Shown here piece by piece: positions 1 through 8,540 of a stretch of DNA of 34,645 bases. The position numbers and the translations under genes were made by a program. Every line of letters starts with the position of its first letter. Position 1 is the stretch's first letter. Origin of the DNA: a virus. The notes under the pieces were generated by a model. The model saw nothing but the letters and a program-made list of their open reading frames with translations. It was not told the DNA's origin and searched no databases. The stretch is taken from the IMG/VR virus record IMGVR_UViG_3300008107_000182, positions 1 to 34,645 of that record; one strand, given 5' to 3'.

Positions 1-1
1 G

Positions 2-718
2 GATCATATTTCAGAACCTCGAGCTACTAAACTTTTAGCCCTCTATCAAGCCCAGGAAGAGAATCTTGCACTATCTCCAGCCTCTTCACGTACTGCTTTT
101 CATAACGCTTTCCCGGGAGGTTATGTCGACCACGTATTAAGAGTAGTAGAAGCAGCTCTTGCTTTATACGAAGTATGGGAAGGATTCGGCGCAGATATGA
201 CTACGTTTACACAAGAAGAGTTAGTGTTTTCAGCTATCAATCACGATCTAGGTAAATTAGGTCGCGGCGGTAAACCTGCTTACCTACCTAATGATTCAGA
301 ATGGCACGTAAAGAATCAGGGAGCAATGTATAAGCCTAATGCTGAATTACCTTTTATTCCTATTCAAGATGCATCGTTATTTATTTTACAATCAGCTGGC
401 ATTGAAATGTCTTTCAACGAGTTTGTAGCTATTAAGACTCATGACGGACCTTATGATGATGGTAATAAAGCATATCTTTTTTCAAGTCAAAATGAATCTA
501 AATTAAGAACTGCACTCCCTTATATTTTACATCAAGCTGACATTCTTGCAGCTAGAGTAGAATGGGAGAAAGAGTGGAGCGGTAAAGTGGGTGTATCTAA
601 GCCTAAAGAAGTAAAACCTGCTACTGCTACTCAATTTAAACAAGCTGCTGAAGCTAAAAAGTTATCGAATATCGGGACTAAGAATCCTGGATTACTTAAC
701 GCACTAAAAGGATTATAA
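2..718 (+). CDS. HD-domain phosphohydrolase, 5' truncated by window edge
   Basis: The reading frame is open from base 2 through the stop at 716-718 with no stop codon, so the gene runs in from the left and the ATG at 197 is internal. The translated part is 238 residues. Counting from base 2, it shows the metal-binding HD signature: His44 in GGYVDHVLRV, His81-Asp82 in INHDLGKLG, and Asp180 in HQAD. HD proteins hydrolyse phosphate esters, often of nucleotides. The substrate cannot be told here; a nucleotidase or (p)ppGpp-hydrolase-like role are both possible. The C-terminus is Lys/Ala-rich and looks flexible. The next gene starts 1 base after the stop, suggesting a shared transcript. The HD assignment is strong; the substrate is unknown. 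Confidence 0.8.
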   Translation, partial: DHISEPRATKLLALYQAQEENLALSPASSRTAFHNAFPGGYVDHVLRVVEAALALYEVWEGFGADMTTFTQEELVFSAINHDLGKLGRGGKPAYLPNDSEWHVKNQGAMYKPNAELPFIPIQDASLFILQSAGIEMSFNEFVAIKTHDGPYDDGNKAYLFSSQNESKLRTALPYILHQADILAARVEWEKEWSGKVGVSKPKEVKPATATQFKQAAEAKKLSNIGTKNPGLLNALKGL

Positions 719-719
719 T

Positions 720-989
720 ATGTTTGGATGGATTATGCTCGCAGTATGGGCATTAACTGTTGTGGGTTGGATTATTTACAACCTCTATCGTAAAAATGTA
801 AAGTTAGAAAACACGGTTATTACTCAAGCTAATTTTATAGCAGGGCTTCAGAGTATGATTGGAGAATCTGAAAAAGCCGTAAAAGGTTTAGATGATAAAA
901 TTTGGCTTGAAAGCGATAAAGAGCTGCAACAAGTTTTTTTTAATTTAAAAGCAATTCAAGAAGGATTAAATCAATTCAATAAGCGGTAA
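720..989 (+). CDS. Small single-pass membrane protein with coiled-coil tail
   Basis: This 89-aa protein has one hydrophobic segment at about residues 3-21 (Trp/Val/Leu/Ile-rich), followed by a basic NLYRKNVK stretch and then a charged, helix-prone region of about 60 residues. The charge distribution suggests the N-terminus in the membrane and the C-terminal helix in the cytoplasm. I do not recognise the family. It sits one base after the HD gene, and its stop overlaps the start of the sigma-factor gene (TAATG), so it is probably translationally coupled to both. The overall shape is similar to small phage spanin or membrane accessory proteins, but no lipobox or second subunit is present, so I do not assign lysis. 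Confidence 0.6.
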   Translation: MFGWIMLAVWALTVVGWIIYNLYRKNVKLENTVITQANFIAGLQSMIGESEKAVKGLDDKIWLESDKELQQVFFNLKAIQEGLNQFNKR

Positions 990-1762
990 TGACTGAAGAC
1001 ATTTTTAAGCCAGAAGAAATAGAGGTTACGCTTACTAAAGACGGTAAGGTCAGAAAGAGGAGGCCGAAAAAGTCTATCGACTACTTTACCCTAGATACTC
1101 AACAAGCTATTCTAGATTATAGAAAAGAGACTTCACAAGTTAAAAGAGATGAGATTTTTAACGAGAAGATTTATTACGCTTTCTATAAGCTTGCAGAAAA
1201 TATTATTCATACTTTTAAATTCTACTACACTGAAGTAGATAATATTAATGAATTAAAGCATGAGGTAATTGCTTTCTTACTCGAAAAATTACATCTCTAC
1301 GATCAAACAAAAGGTAAGGCTTATTCTTATTTCGGTACTATTGCAAAGAGGTATTTGATAGTATACAACAACAATAACTATAAGAGATTAAAAGGGAAAG
1401 CACCTGTAGATGATGTAGAAACAGATAAGACGATAACAAATGAACTACTTCTTTCGCGTCCAGACGATCTAGAGTCTAATAGCTTTATTGATCTTTTTAT
1501 TCAAAGAATCGACGATGAACTCCTCGAACTCTTTCCAAAACCTCAAGAAGCTAGAGTAGGAGACGCAATCCTGGAGCTTTTTAAGAGGAGAGAGAATATT
1601 GATATTTTTAATAAGAAAGCTCTTTTCATCTATATAAAAGAGATTACAGATGCTCCTACTCCTGTGATTACCAAGGTAATAAAAGTACTTAAGGAGATTT
1701 ATAGAGACATGTTGAATAAATATCTGGAAGAGGGAACGAAGATTGACATTTTTTCCCGTTAG
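989..1762 (+). CDS. 55: Late-transcription sigma factor, T4 gp55-like
   Basis: This 257-aa protein resembles the T4 late sigma factor gp55, a minimal sigma70-family protein that directs host RNA polymerase to late promoters together with the sliding clamp. The sigma region-2-like part spans about residues 86-125. It contains the helix ELKHEVIAFLLEKLHLYD, then a Lys-rich turn and AYSYFGTIAKRYLI, matching the position where gp55 and sigma70 contact core polymerase and the -10 element. The N-terminus is Lys/Arg-rich (KVRKRRPKK). It is longer than T4 gp55 (about 185 aa), and the extra C-terminal half has no motif I recognise. A TATTTAT element begins 2 bases after its stop. The alternative would be another ECF-like sigma factor, but size and phage context favour gp55. 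The call rests on motif resemblance, not alignment. Confidence 0.65.
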   Translation: MTEDIFKPEEIEVTLTKDGKVRKRRPKKSIDYFTLDTQQAILDYRKETSQVKRDEIFNEKIYYAFYKLAENIIHTFKFYYTEVDNINELKHEVIAFLLEKLHLYDQTKGKAYSYFGTIAKRYLIVYNNNNYKRLKGKAPVDDVETDKTITNELLLSRPDDLESNSFIDLFIQRIDDELLELFPKPQEARVGDAILELFKRRENIDIFNKKALFIYIKEITDAPTPVITKVIKVLKEIYRDMLNKYLEEGTKIDIFSR

Positions 1763-1763
1763 A

Positions 1764-1770
1764 TATTTAT
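1764..1770 (+). promoter_or_regulatory. TATTTAT late-unit motif, copy 1
   Basis: TATTTAT preceded by AGA and followed by TT, 13 bases before the ATG at 1784 and directly after the sigma-factor gene. It belongs to a set of nine similar elements in the window. It heads the tail/baseplate block. The promoter role is inferred from repetition and position. Confidence 0.5.
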
Positions 1771-1783
1771 TTAAAAGAGTCTC

Positions 1784-2158
1784 ATGAGTTTAGATTTTGA
1801 TTTATACGACGGTAAGAAGTATTCTGACCTCGTAAAAGATATCGTTAAGAATCATAAAGCTAAACAGAATCAAATAAAGGCTTTGACCGATCAGCTCGTA
1901 AACATGGTCAATGAACCTGGTGATGCTGTCGTCGTAGTTCCTTTAATTAAAGGGTATTTAGATTCTGATATCAAAAACGATGAAGCACTAGTTAAGCTTG
2001 CCCAAATACTTCAGAAAGCAAATCAGACTGAAACAGGCGCCGATGGTATGTTTAGCGATAAAGACCTAGAGATGCTTTTCAGTGATATACAAAAAACAAC
2101 TGCCCCTTTAAAAGAAGAAGAGGTTAAACAATTACCAAGTAGCGAGCAAAATGGCTAA
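1784..2158 (+). CDS. Conserved-looking phage protein of unknown function, first gene of tail block
   Basis: This 124-aa, mostly helical, acidic protein begins MSLDFDLYDGKKYSDLVKDI and has no signal peptide or membrane segment. A helix rich in Lys and Gln (residues about 14-40) is followed by a hydrophobic stretch DAVVVVPLIKGYL and an acidic C-terminus. I do not recognise a function. It is the first gene behind a TATTTAT element, and AAAAGAG 4 bases before the ATG could serve as a weak ribosome site. Its last 8 bases overlap the start of the gp5-like hub gene, so it is probably made together with baseplate parts. It could be a chaperone or a minor tail component; neither can be shown. Confidence 0.6.
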   Translation: MSLDFDLYDGKKYSDLVKDIVKNHKAKQNQIKALTDQLVNMVNEPGDAVVVVPLIKGYLDSDIKNDEALVKLAQILQKANQTETGADGMFSDKDLEMLFSDIQKTTAPLKEEEVKQLPSSEQNG

Positions 2159-3104
2159 TTTTAACCCTACATATGCCCAGCAACTCGCTTCGTTCTCTCA
2201 GCCTACCGGTCCTAGTACGAGTTTCAGTTACCTTATTGCACGTATAACACACGTCGTACAAGGCCCTGTTTATATTGGAACAAACGTTCCTGACCCGTAT
2301 TATAAAGATCCTTCAGATTTAGGGACAATAACTTTTCAGCTACTAACCGGACTTCAAGACAGAACCTTAGCGAGTGGCGGTAATAATGTAGCTCGACCGA
2401 TGTATTCGGCAGTAAAGCAGTACCCCGTAGAAGGCGAAATAGTATTATTATTTCCTGGACCTTCTAGAGAAATGAACGAAGATAGAGGCCGTAGAGACTT
2501 TTTTTATACCTTACCCTACAACTTATGGGGATTAGCAAATCACAACGCTTTCCCAGACCTCGGCGATTACAGCGCTTATATAGGTAAAGTTCAGCGTACT
2601 TATCAAGATAGTAGCACAACAAACCAGCCAATAAATACTTCCGCTACTGGATCACTAAATATGCCCTTAGGGCCGAATTTCGTAGAGAAGAGCGACATAA
2701 AAGCATTGAGACAGTTTACGGGAGATGTAACTATTGAAGGTAGATGGGGGAATTCAATAAGATTCGGATCTACAAACCCTATTCCTGCTGATCAAAATCC
2801 TTGGTCAAAAAATAGTACTCCCGGTAATCCTATTACGATTATAAGAAACGGACAAGGCAAACCTGATAATAATATCACAACGTTACCTACGGTAGAAAAT
2901 ATTAATAAAGATCCTTCATCAATTTATTTGACACAAGGACAGCAAATAGTAATTGATGATATAAATAATAATTTTAGTTTAGCTAGCTTAGATGTAGTAT
3001 TATCTAGAACATATACTGTATCTATACCTATTCAACAACAGCTGACGAGTACTGATAACATATCAGCTCAGGAACAAGATCAAATTCTTAATAACCAAGG
3101 TTAA
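2151..3104 (+). CDS. 5: Baseplate hub protein, gp5-like (no lysozyme domain)
   Basis: The protein has 317 residues. T4 gp5 is the hub protein whose N-terminal OB fold plugs the baseplate, with a lysozyme domain and a C-terminal needle. Here residues about 20-130 look OB-like (PVEGEIVLLFPGPSRE, then FFYTLPYNLWGLANHNAFPD). They are followed by a segment I associate with the region after the OB fold in gp5-like proteins of marine phages (EGRWGNSIRFGSTNP, then ITIIRNGQG, then DPSSIYLTQGQQI). No lysozyme catalytic motif is visible in between, so wall digestion at entry must come from elsewhere. The start overlaps the previous gene by 8 bases (ATGGCTAA). The next gene starts one base after the stop and looks like the missing needle part. 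Function rests on recognised pattern, moderately sure. Confidence 0.6.
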   Translation: MANFNPTYAQQLASFSQPTGPSTSFSYLIARITHVVQGPVYIGTNVPDPYYKDPSDLGTITFQLLTGLQDRTLASGGNNVARPMYSAVKQYPVEGEIVLLFPGPSREMNEDRGRRDFFYTLPYNLWGLANHNAFPDLGDYSAYIGKVQRTYQDSSTTNQPINTSATGSLNMPLGPNFVEKSDIKALRQFTGDVTIEGRWGNSIRFGSTNPIPADQNPWSKNSTPGNPITIIRNGQGKPDNNITTLPTVENINKDPSSIYLTQGQQIVIDDINNNFSLASLDVVLSRTYTVSIPIQQQLTSTDNISAQEQDQILNNQG

Positions 3105-3105
3105 G

Positions 3106-3534
3106 ATGTATCAACCACAATTTCCATATCTAGGTAATCAAGTCATTATAACCTCAGGAAGAGTTGTACATCACTCCTATGATGATTTTATATTTTTATT
3201 CGGTAAAAAAGGAGTTGCAATCTCTTCACCTGCTACCTTTACAGTTGATGCGAACGAGAAAACTACTATTGCATCACCTAAGATAGAATTAGGATTTAAC
3301 GCAGCACGTATAGGCGAACCAGTATTACTCGGTACAAGTACTGCTATTCAGTTAGGATTTCTTATCGACGCACTTGTCAATCTCGGAGTAGCTTTGCAAG
3401 CAATGTCTGCTGAAGAACTCGAAACCGCTATTCCTGGAATAGTAAATACAGGTAAAGTTTTAGAAGGAATAGGTAGTAGAGTTAAAGCTCAATTGAATTC
3501 TTCATGTCTCTCTAAAAATACATTTACCAGGTAA
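3106..3534 (+). CDS. Baseplate needle/spike-like protein
   Basis: This 142-aa protein has an N-terminal half of short alternating beta-like units: NQVIITSGRVVHHS, then FIFLFGKKGVAISSPATFTV, then EKTTIASPKIELG and GEPVLLG. In-line units ending in SPKI-x-LG are typical of the beta-helical needle that follows the OB/lysozyme part in gp5 and VgrG-type spikes. The C-terminal half (from about residue 80) is helical and may fold back or contact a partner. It starts one base after the gp5-like hub gene and its stop overlaps the following gene (TAATG). I infer that hub and needle are encoded as two polypeptides here. Confidence 0.5.
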   Translation: MYQPQFPYLGNQVIITSGRVVHHSYDDFIFLFGKKGVAISSPATFTVDANEKTTIASPKIELGFNAARIGEPVLLGTSTAIQLGFLIDALVNLGVALQAMSAEELETAIPGIVNTGKVLEGIGSRVKAQLNSSCLSKNTFTR

Positions 3535-5804
3535 TGCCAAGGAATAAGATAGCAAGAGGTATTGAGAGAATTGTCAGGATCTCTTCAAAAGGACTGGGCG
3601 AGCTACAAATTGGCGTCGATAAGATCTTATGGGGTAACCCCTCTCCTCCTAGAGATAGAAGATCTTCTGCTAGTTACGGAAATAAACCTGCAAGAGAACC
3701 TAGAAGTTACACAACAAGAACTGTACCGGCACCTTCCGCACGCAATGAAGTAACGTTCGGTAGCGGAAATGCCGGCAAAACAATACCCCCACCTACTAAT
3801 CTACCGACCCCGTGGCAATTTCAATCTGTTTTAGGACCTGACGATACTCCCCCAGAGGATATAAAGGATACAATTGTAGCTACTAGAAACCAGCCTGACA
3901 AACAGTTACAGTATAGAGAAGTACCTACAAGACCTGAAAGACCGAGAGTAGGTCAACGCCTAGTTCAATCAGGCTTATTTAATGCGTTAGACGCTTTAAA
4001 TTCTGTCGACTTATGTAATGTAGTTTCTTACGCTTACGATAATATAAACGTAAAAAGACAGCCTCGACCTGAAAGAAGTACTTGGACGACAACACAGACG
4101 GCTTTTTATACTTTACAAGATCAAGCAGGGTTAGTAGTTCAAGCAATCGATAAATATACAGCCTACCCGAATGTTTTTATAGGATCTTATTTAGGCGTAG
4201 GACCTAATGCTGTTCCCCCTCAACAAGCCGTTACACAGTCGAATGCGCCAACACAAGGAGGTACTGCAGTACAGAAGTACAACATGTACTACTTGTTGAA
4301 GAGTATCGGAGAAGTTTTTAGTTTTAATACCAATACTACGGGATCTCTCTTTACATCACAAGATGCAATACTGTTAAGAGAAGTTCCCGGTCTCGGATCT
4401 AATTTAAATTTCGTTAACGATATTTTAGGAGACGTTAATAAGTATTCAGATTTTAATCAAATATCTACTCCTGAACTCCTTGCTCTGCAGACTAAGATAG
4501 GTAGGTTGAGATCGGTCTGTACAACTATCCAAAATCTAAACTTTAAGAGCGCAATCAACTTAGCAGGTAATTTTGTAGGCGCAGATATTAGGAGTCAAAT
4601 TTCACGGTTAAATGAATTCGTAGATGTAACAAAAATTATACCTACTCTAAAGGAGATTAATAACGGAATAAGATCGTTCATAAGAATAGCTAGTCAAGTT
4701 CAGAAAGTAATTACTACCGGACAGTTTATCATTAAGTTGGCTATTCTCTTCATAAGAGTATTTAGATTTATACTCTATTTCTTTGGCATACTCCCTATCC
4801 CTCTAATATTCAGTACTGCTGGTGCTCAAACTAAAATCCAGGACGCTAAAGATGCTGCAAGAGATGAATCAAATGGAGTAGTAAGAGTACTAAAGTCGAT
4901 TAACGCTCTTTTAGGAGTTGCCACAAACTTTGTACGTTATTTAGTAGTAAACGCAAATGAACTATTAAGAAGGCTAGACACTCTCCTATTAAACTTACAG
5001 GTTTGTGACGCTTTCAAAGATTCTGATGTTTTAAATGAGCTATTAGAGACTCGTAGTAGCCTCAATACCACGCTCAATGAACTTTCGTCTTATATAATCA
5101 GCTATGATTCTAAGACAAACCCGGATACTACTCTCTTTGGAGCTTATGAGATCAGAATATTAGAAGAGCAGGTAGTCGACGTTTCTGTCGAAAATAGACG
5201 CAGAAGAGGTGTTGCGTTAGATCAAGCCGGAACTATAATAGTTCAATCTGACCTCACCTTTGCAACAAATCCAGATGTCATAATAGGAGAAGTAAAGCAA
5301 AAGCTTGTAGCTCTTGGCTTAGTAGGTCCTGACCTAGGAACAATTGACGGCGATGTATTATCTGCTGTAAGCGAAGCGTTCAATTTCCTAGATAATAACG
5401 ACATATTAGACGACGATTTGAATATAGATGCTGCAGTCGTAGATCTGCCGGATAATACAGATGAAAATGCAGGATTAGGATTGAATGCATTTGTAAATAA
5501 TCTAAAAGGAGGTAGAAGATTAAGGAGAAGAACAAGAGCGGCGCTAGCTAAAAACTACAGAGAATCGGCAGCGGAAATTCGAAAAACAGATACTACAGGA
5601 AGATTTACTGCATTAGGTGCTACTCAAATTCAACAAGCTATACGTCTGGATATAGCTAATTTAAGAGATCAAATAAAAGAATGGCAAGCTCAGATTGCCA
5701 TAGCGATAACCCAAGGTCCATTAGGCGTAGCAATAGTGGCTGACAGGAGAAAAAAGATAGTTGCCGCAAATCGAAAAATCCTAGAACTTCAACGAGGAGG
5801 TTAA
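3534..5804 (+). CDS. Large tail/baseplate-associated protein with hydrophobic hairpin, function unknown
   Basis: The protein has 756 residues. The first 130 are basic and rich in Pro, Arg and Ser and look disordered. The middle (about 140-395) is helical with interspersed Asn/Gln. Residues about 397-428 form a very hydrophobic stretch (LAILFIRVFRFILYFFGILP) broken by Pro, which could be a membrane hairpin. The rest is helical, with a basic patch near residue 660 (GGRRLRRRTRAALAKNYRES). It lies between the hub/needle genes and gp25. That position and size would suit a hub, tape-measure or injected protein, but I recognise no family. A membrane-active segment in a virion protein would fit delivery through the inner membrane. 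Confident as a gene, not as a function. Confidence 0.6.
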   Translation: MPRNKIARGIERIVRISSKGLGELQIGVDKILWGNPSPPRDRRSSASYGNKPAREPRSYTTRTVPAPSARNEVTFGSGNAGKTIPPPTNLPTPWQFQSVLGPDDTPPEDIKDTIVATRNQPDKQLQYREVPTRPERPRVGQRLVQSGLFNALDALNSVDLCNVVSYAYDNINVKRQPRPERSTWTTTQTAFYTLQDQAGLVVQAIDKYTAYPNVFIGSYLGVGPNAVPPQQAVTQSNAPTQGGTAVQKYNMYYLLKSIGEVFSFNTNTTGSLFTSQDAILLREVPGLGSNLNFVNDILGDVNKYSDFNQISTPELLALQTKIGRLRSVCTTIQNLNFKSAINLAGNFVGADIRSQISRLNEFVDVTKIIPTLKEINNGIRSFIRIASQVQKVITTGQFIIKLAILFIRVFRFILYFFGILPIPLIFSTAGAQTKIQDAKDAARDESNGVVRVLKSINALLGVATNFVRYLVVNANELLRRLDTLLLNLQVCDAFKDSDVLNELLETRSSLNTTLNELSSYIISYDSKTNPDTTLFGAYEIRILEEQVVDVSVENRRRRGVALDQAGTIIVQSDLTFATNPDVIIGEVKQKLVALGLVGPDLGTIDGDVLSAVSEAFNFLDNNDILDDDLNIDAAVVDLPDNTDENAGLGLNAFVNNLKGGRRLRRRTRAALAKNYRESAAEIRKTDTTGRFTALGATQIQQAIRLDIANLRDQIKEWQAQIAIAITQGPLGVAIVADRRKKIVAANRKILELQRGG

Positions 5805-5826
5805 CTTCAAATTATTCAATTAAATA

Positions 5827-5833
5827 TATTTAT
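5827..5833 (+). promoter_or_regulatory. TATTTAT late-unit motif, copy 2, 5 bases from the ATG
   Basis: TATTTAT preceded by ATA and followed by TA, with only 5 bases before the ATG at 5839. There is no Shine-Dalgarno sequence. If it acts as a -10 element the transcript would begin at or near the start codon. Confidence 0.5.
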
Positions 5834-5838
5834 TACAT

Positions 5839-6273
5839 ATGGCAAAACTAGATGCACTTAGAAAAATAATCCGCGAAGAGGTTCGAGCTGTTTTTCAAGA
5901 GGAACTAGCTGGAATTCTCAAAGAAGCTGTTATGGCAAATAGAACACAACAGCCTATAACTGAAGCAGTTAAGCCAAAGCAACCTGCTATCGGAACACTC
6001 AACAAACAAGTCCCTAAATTAGTACCGCCGGTTCTCGGTGCAAATAATCCTCTCAACAGTCTTCTTGCCGAAACCGCGATGACGATGACTGCAAAAGATT
6101 TCGAAGGATTCGGTAATATTTCTGCAACCACTGCAGATGTTCCAGTAGTAGATTCCATGGGAGATATGTTTGCTTCGGCAAGAAAGAGTTCGAACCTAGA
6201 TGCTATAGAAATCAACGCAGTTCCTGACTTTACAGGAATTATGGCCAAAATGAAAGCTAACGGAGAAATATAA
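5839..6273 (+). CDS. Small phage protein with N-terminal amphipathic helix
   Basis: This 144-aa protein has residues 3-31 forming a strongly charged amphipathic helix (LDALRKIIREEVRAVFQEEL), then a Pro/Gln linker and an Ala/Met-rich second half. I do not recognise a function. Its stop overlaps the gp25 start (TAATG), so it belongs to the baseplate wedge transcript. A TATTTAT element 5 bases before the ATG makes it first in its unit. An I-R-E tripeptide at residues 11-13 resembles the cleavage context of prohead protease, but the surrounding residues do not fit the tag seen in the 25-32 kb cassette, so I do not count it as tagged. It may be a scaffold or assembly partner of the wedge. Confidence 0.6.
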   Translation: MAKLDALRKIIREEVRAVFQEELAGILKEAVMANRTQQPITEAVKPKQPAIGTLNKQVPKLVPPVLGANNPLNSLLAETAMTMTAKDFEGFGNISATTADVPVVDSMGDMFASARKSSNLDAIEINAVPDFTGIMAKMKANGEI

Positions 6274-6683
6274 TGGCATATAACCTTAGAAATATAAATG
6301 TTCTTGATCTCAGGCCTTCGACTGGTATTGGAGTCGCTTTACCTTTCGACGCTCCAGGAGTATTTAGAACAGTTTATACTACGAGGGAACAATTGAAGTA
6401 TAACATTATAAACTTCTTACTTACTGATCAAAGAGAGAGAATTTTCAATCCTAGTTTCGGGGCTAATATTAGAAGTAAAGTATTCGAGCAAATTACCAGA
6501 GAAACACTAGACGAATTAGATTCTCTTATTAGAGCAGGTATCGAAAGATACTTCCCTAATGTTATAATCACGCAATTAACTTTTGGAGGAGATCCAAATC
6601 AGAACCTATTAACAATACAGTTTTCGTATACAATAAACAATACAGGTGAATCAGACATTGTAACACTAAGTTTAAATGGCTAA
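6273..6683 (+). CDS. 25: Baseplate wedge protein gp25
   Basis: This 136-aa protein matches the gp25/gpW family in length (T4 gp25 is 132 aa) and pattern. Its family core spans about residues 40-130, with INFLLTDQRERIFNPSFGAN and then a helical segment, followed by paired beta strands near the C-terminus. gp25 sits at the inner rim of the baseplate and joins the wedges to the tail tube/sheath start. It overlaps gp6 by 8 bases, its direct partner in the wedge, which fits co-translation of interacting parts. No unusual features. Confidence 0.9.
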   Translation: MAYNLRNINVLDLRPSTGIGVALPFDAPGVFRTVYTTREQLKYNIINFLLTDQRERIFNPSFGANIRSKVFEQITRETLDELDSLIRAGIERYFPNVIITQLTFGGDPNQNLLTIQFSYTINNTGESDIVTLSLNG

Positions 6684-8538
6684 CAAGAATATAACATATC
6701 TAAATAAGGATTTTACTACGTTTAAGAATGCGCTAGTAGAGTATGCTAAAACGTACTATCCTAATTCGTATAACGACTTTTCTACCTCCTCGCCTGGTAC
6801 TATGTTTATTGATATGGCGTCTTATGTAGGAGATGTACTTTCGTTTTACTTAGATAACCAAACCCAAGAGACGTTTTTAGAGTACGCAAAGCAAACAAAC
6901 AATCTTTATGCCCTAGCTTACATGTTAGGATACAGACCGAAGGTTACGTCTGCTGCAATAGTAACCCTAGATGTATACCAGCAAATACCTGCTTCAGGCT
7001 CCGGCTACGATCCCGATTTTAATTACGCAATGATCGTAGAAGAGGGAATGCAGGTAAGATCTAATATCAATACCTCTAACTTTTTTTACTGTCCTAATAG
7101 AGTAGACTTTAATTTATCCTCTTCAATAGACCCAACCGAGATCTCAGTATATACGACAGCGGGCGGTAATCCGAATACATACTTATTAAAGAAAAGAACT
7201 CAAGCAATTTCCGGTCAAGTTAGAACTGCTGTTTTAAATTTCGGAACTATTCAGAGATTCCCCATAAGAACAATACAGGATACAGATATCATCGAAATCA
7301 TAAGAGTAATTGATCAAAGAACAGGGTACAGATGGTACGAGGTACCTTATCTAGCACAGGACTATATTTTAAAACCTGTAGCTAATACTGCCTTAGCCTA
7401 CCCTCAATTATATCAAGAAGCAAATCAGGTACCTTATGTACTAGAGAAAGAAAACGTACCTTTCCGCTTTGTTTCAAGATTCACTGCAAATAATATTTTA
7501 CAGTTAGAATTCGGAGCAGGTATACAAGCAATTTCAGGATCAATTCCAAATCCTTTTAATGTAGGTATAGGAACGGTGAACGGTATTGATATGTTAAATA
7601 CCGCTTACGATCCCACAAACTTCGTTACAAATAATTCTTACGGAGTCGCTCCCTTCCAAACTAATTTATCAGTACAATACCTAGTAGGGGGCGGGGCTAC
7701 ATCTAATATTGCAGTAAACGAATTAACTAATATAGTATTTTCTAATATCACATTTCCAAACCCAACTAACCCTACTACTGAGGCTACGATAAGAACTACC
7801 TTAGCTATTAACAACAGCGTACCTGCAGTAGGAGGAGGCGATGGCGATACTCCCGAAGATATCAGGTTAAACACCTTAGCTCAGTTCCCTTCTCAGATGC
7901 GCGCAGTAACGCAGCAAGACTATTTAGGCACAGTATTAGGGATGCCGCCTAAATTCGGTCAAGTAGCAAAAGCATATGTGACAAAAGATACTGCTACCTT
8001 TGCTCAGTACTTAGTAGGGCAGCCTGGCGAAAGAGATCCTCTAGCAACTTCAATTTATTTACTTAGCTACGATACACTAGGAGCTTTTACAACTCCAGGG
8101 CCTGCTCTTTTAAGAAATATACAAACCTATCTTGAGCAATATAGAATGCTTACAGATACTATCATCCTAAAACCTGCCTATATCATAAATATTCAGGTTA
8201 ATTTCGACGTAATCATTAGACCAAATTATACATCAAGAGATGTACTTGCTGGATGTCTTAGTGTATTAAGAACGTACTTTGCAAGAGAAAATTGGCAGAT
8301 TAATCAACCGATAATCCTTTCCGAAATCTATACAGCCCTTGATCAGATTGCAGGAGTACAGACTGTCCAGAAAGTATCGATAAACAATATAGCAGGAACT
8401 AACCAAGGTTATTCTCAATATAGTTATGACATTTCAGGAGCAACTCTGAACGGGGTTATTTATCCTTCTTTAGATCCAAGTATTTTTGAAGTTAAATATC
8501 CAGACACAGATATTCAAGGACGTGTAGTAACATTCTAA
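6676..8538 (+). CDS. 6: Baseplate wedge protein gp6 (baseplate J-like)
   Basis: The protein has 620 residues (T4 gp6 is 660). The N-terminus (NKDFTTFKNALVEYAKTYYP, then SSPGTMFIDMASYVGDVLSF) is characteristic of gp6/baseplate-J proteins of T4-like phages. The central QDYLGTVLGMPPKFGQVAKA region, near residue 413, is the conserved core of the fold. gp6 dimers build the continuous inner ring of the baseplate that triggers sheath contraction. It overlaps gp25 by 8 bases and is followed after 2 bases by the next structural gene. Nothing is missing. Confidence 0.9.
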   Translation: MANKNITYLNKDFTTFKNALVEYAKTYYPNSYNDFSTSSPGTMFIDMASYVGDVLSFYLDNQTQETFLEYAKQTNNLYALAYMLGYRPKVTSAAIVTLDVYQQIPASGSGYDPDFNYAMIVEEGMQVRSNINTSNFFYCPNRVDFNLSSSIDPTEISVYTTAGGNPNTYLLKKRTQAISGQVRTAVLNFGTIQRFPIRTIQDTDIIEIIRVIDQRTGYRWYEVPYLAQDYILKPVANTALAYPQLYQEANQVPYVLEKENVPFRFVSRFTANNILQLEFGAGIQAISGSIPNPFNVGIGTVNGIDMLNTAYDPTNFVTNNSYGVAPFQTNLSVQYLVGGGATSNIAVNELTNIVFSNITFPNPTNPTTEATIRTTLAINNSVPAVGGGDGDTPEDIRLNTLAQFPSQMRAVTQQDYLGTVLGMPPKFGQVAKAYVTKDTATFAQYLVGQPGERDPLATSIYLLSYDTLGAFTTPGPALLRNIQTYLEQYRMLTDTIILKPAYIINIQVNFDVIIRPNYTSRDVLAGCLSVLRTYFARENWQINQPIILSEIYTALDQIAGVQTVQKVSINNIAGTNQGYSQYSYDISGATLNGVIYPSLDPSIFEVKYPDTDIQGRVVTF

Positions 8539-8540
8539 CC

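Noticed and set aside
197-718. ATG 197 as start of the HD gene
   Set aside because: The frame is open from base 2 and the His44-containing part of the HD fold lies upstream of 197.
5895-6248. Minus-strand 117-codon frame
   Set aside because: It lies wholly antisense to the 5839 gene, with Ser/Ala/Ile-rich shadow composition and no motif.
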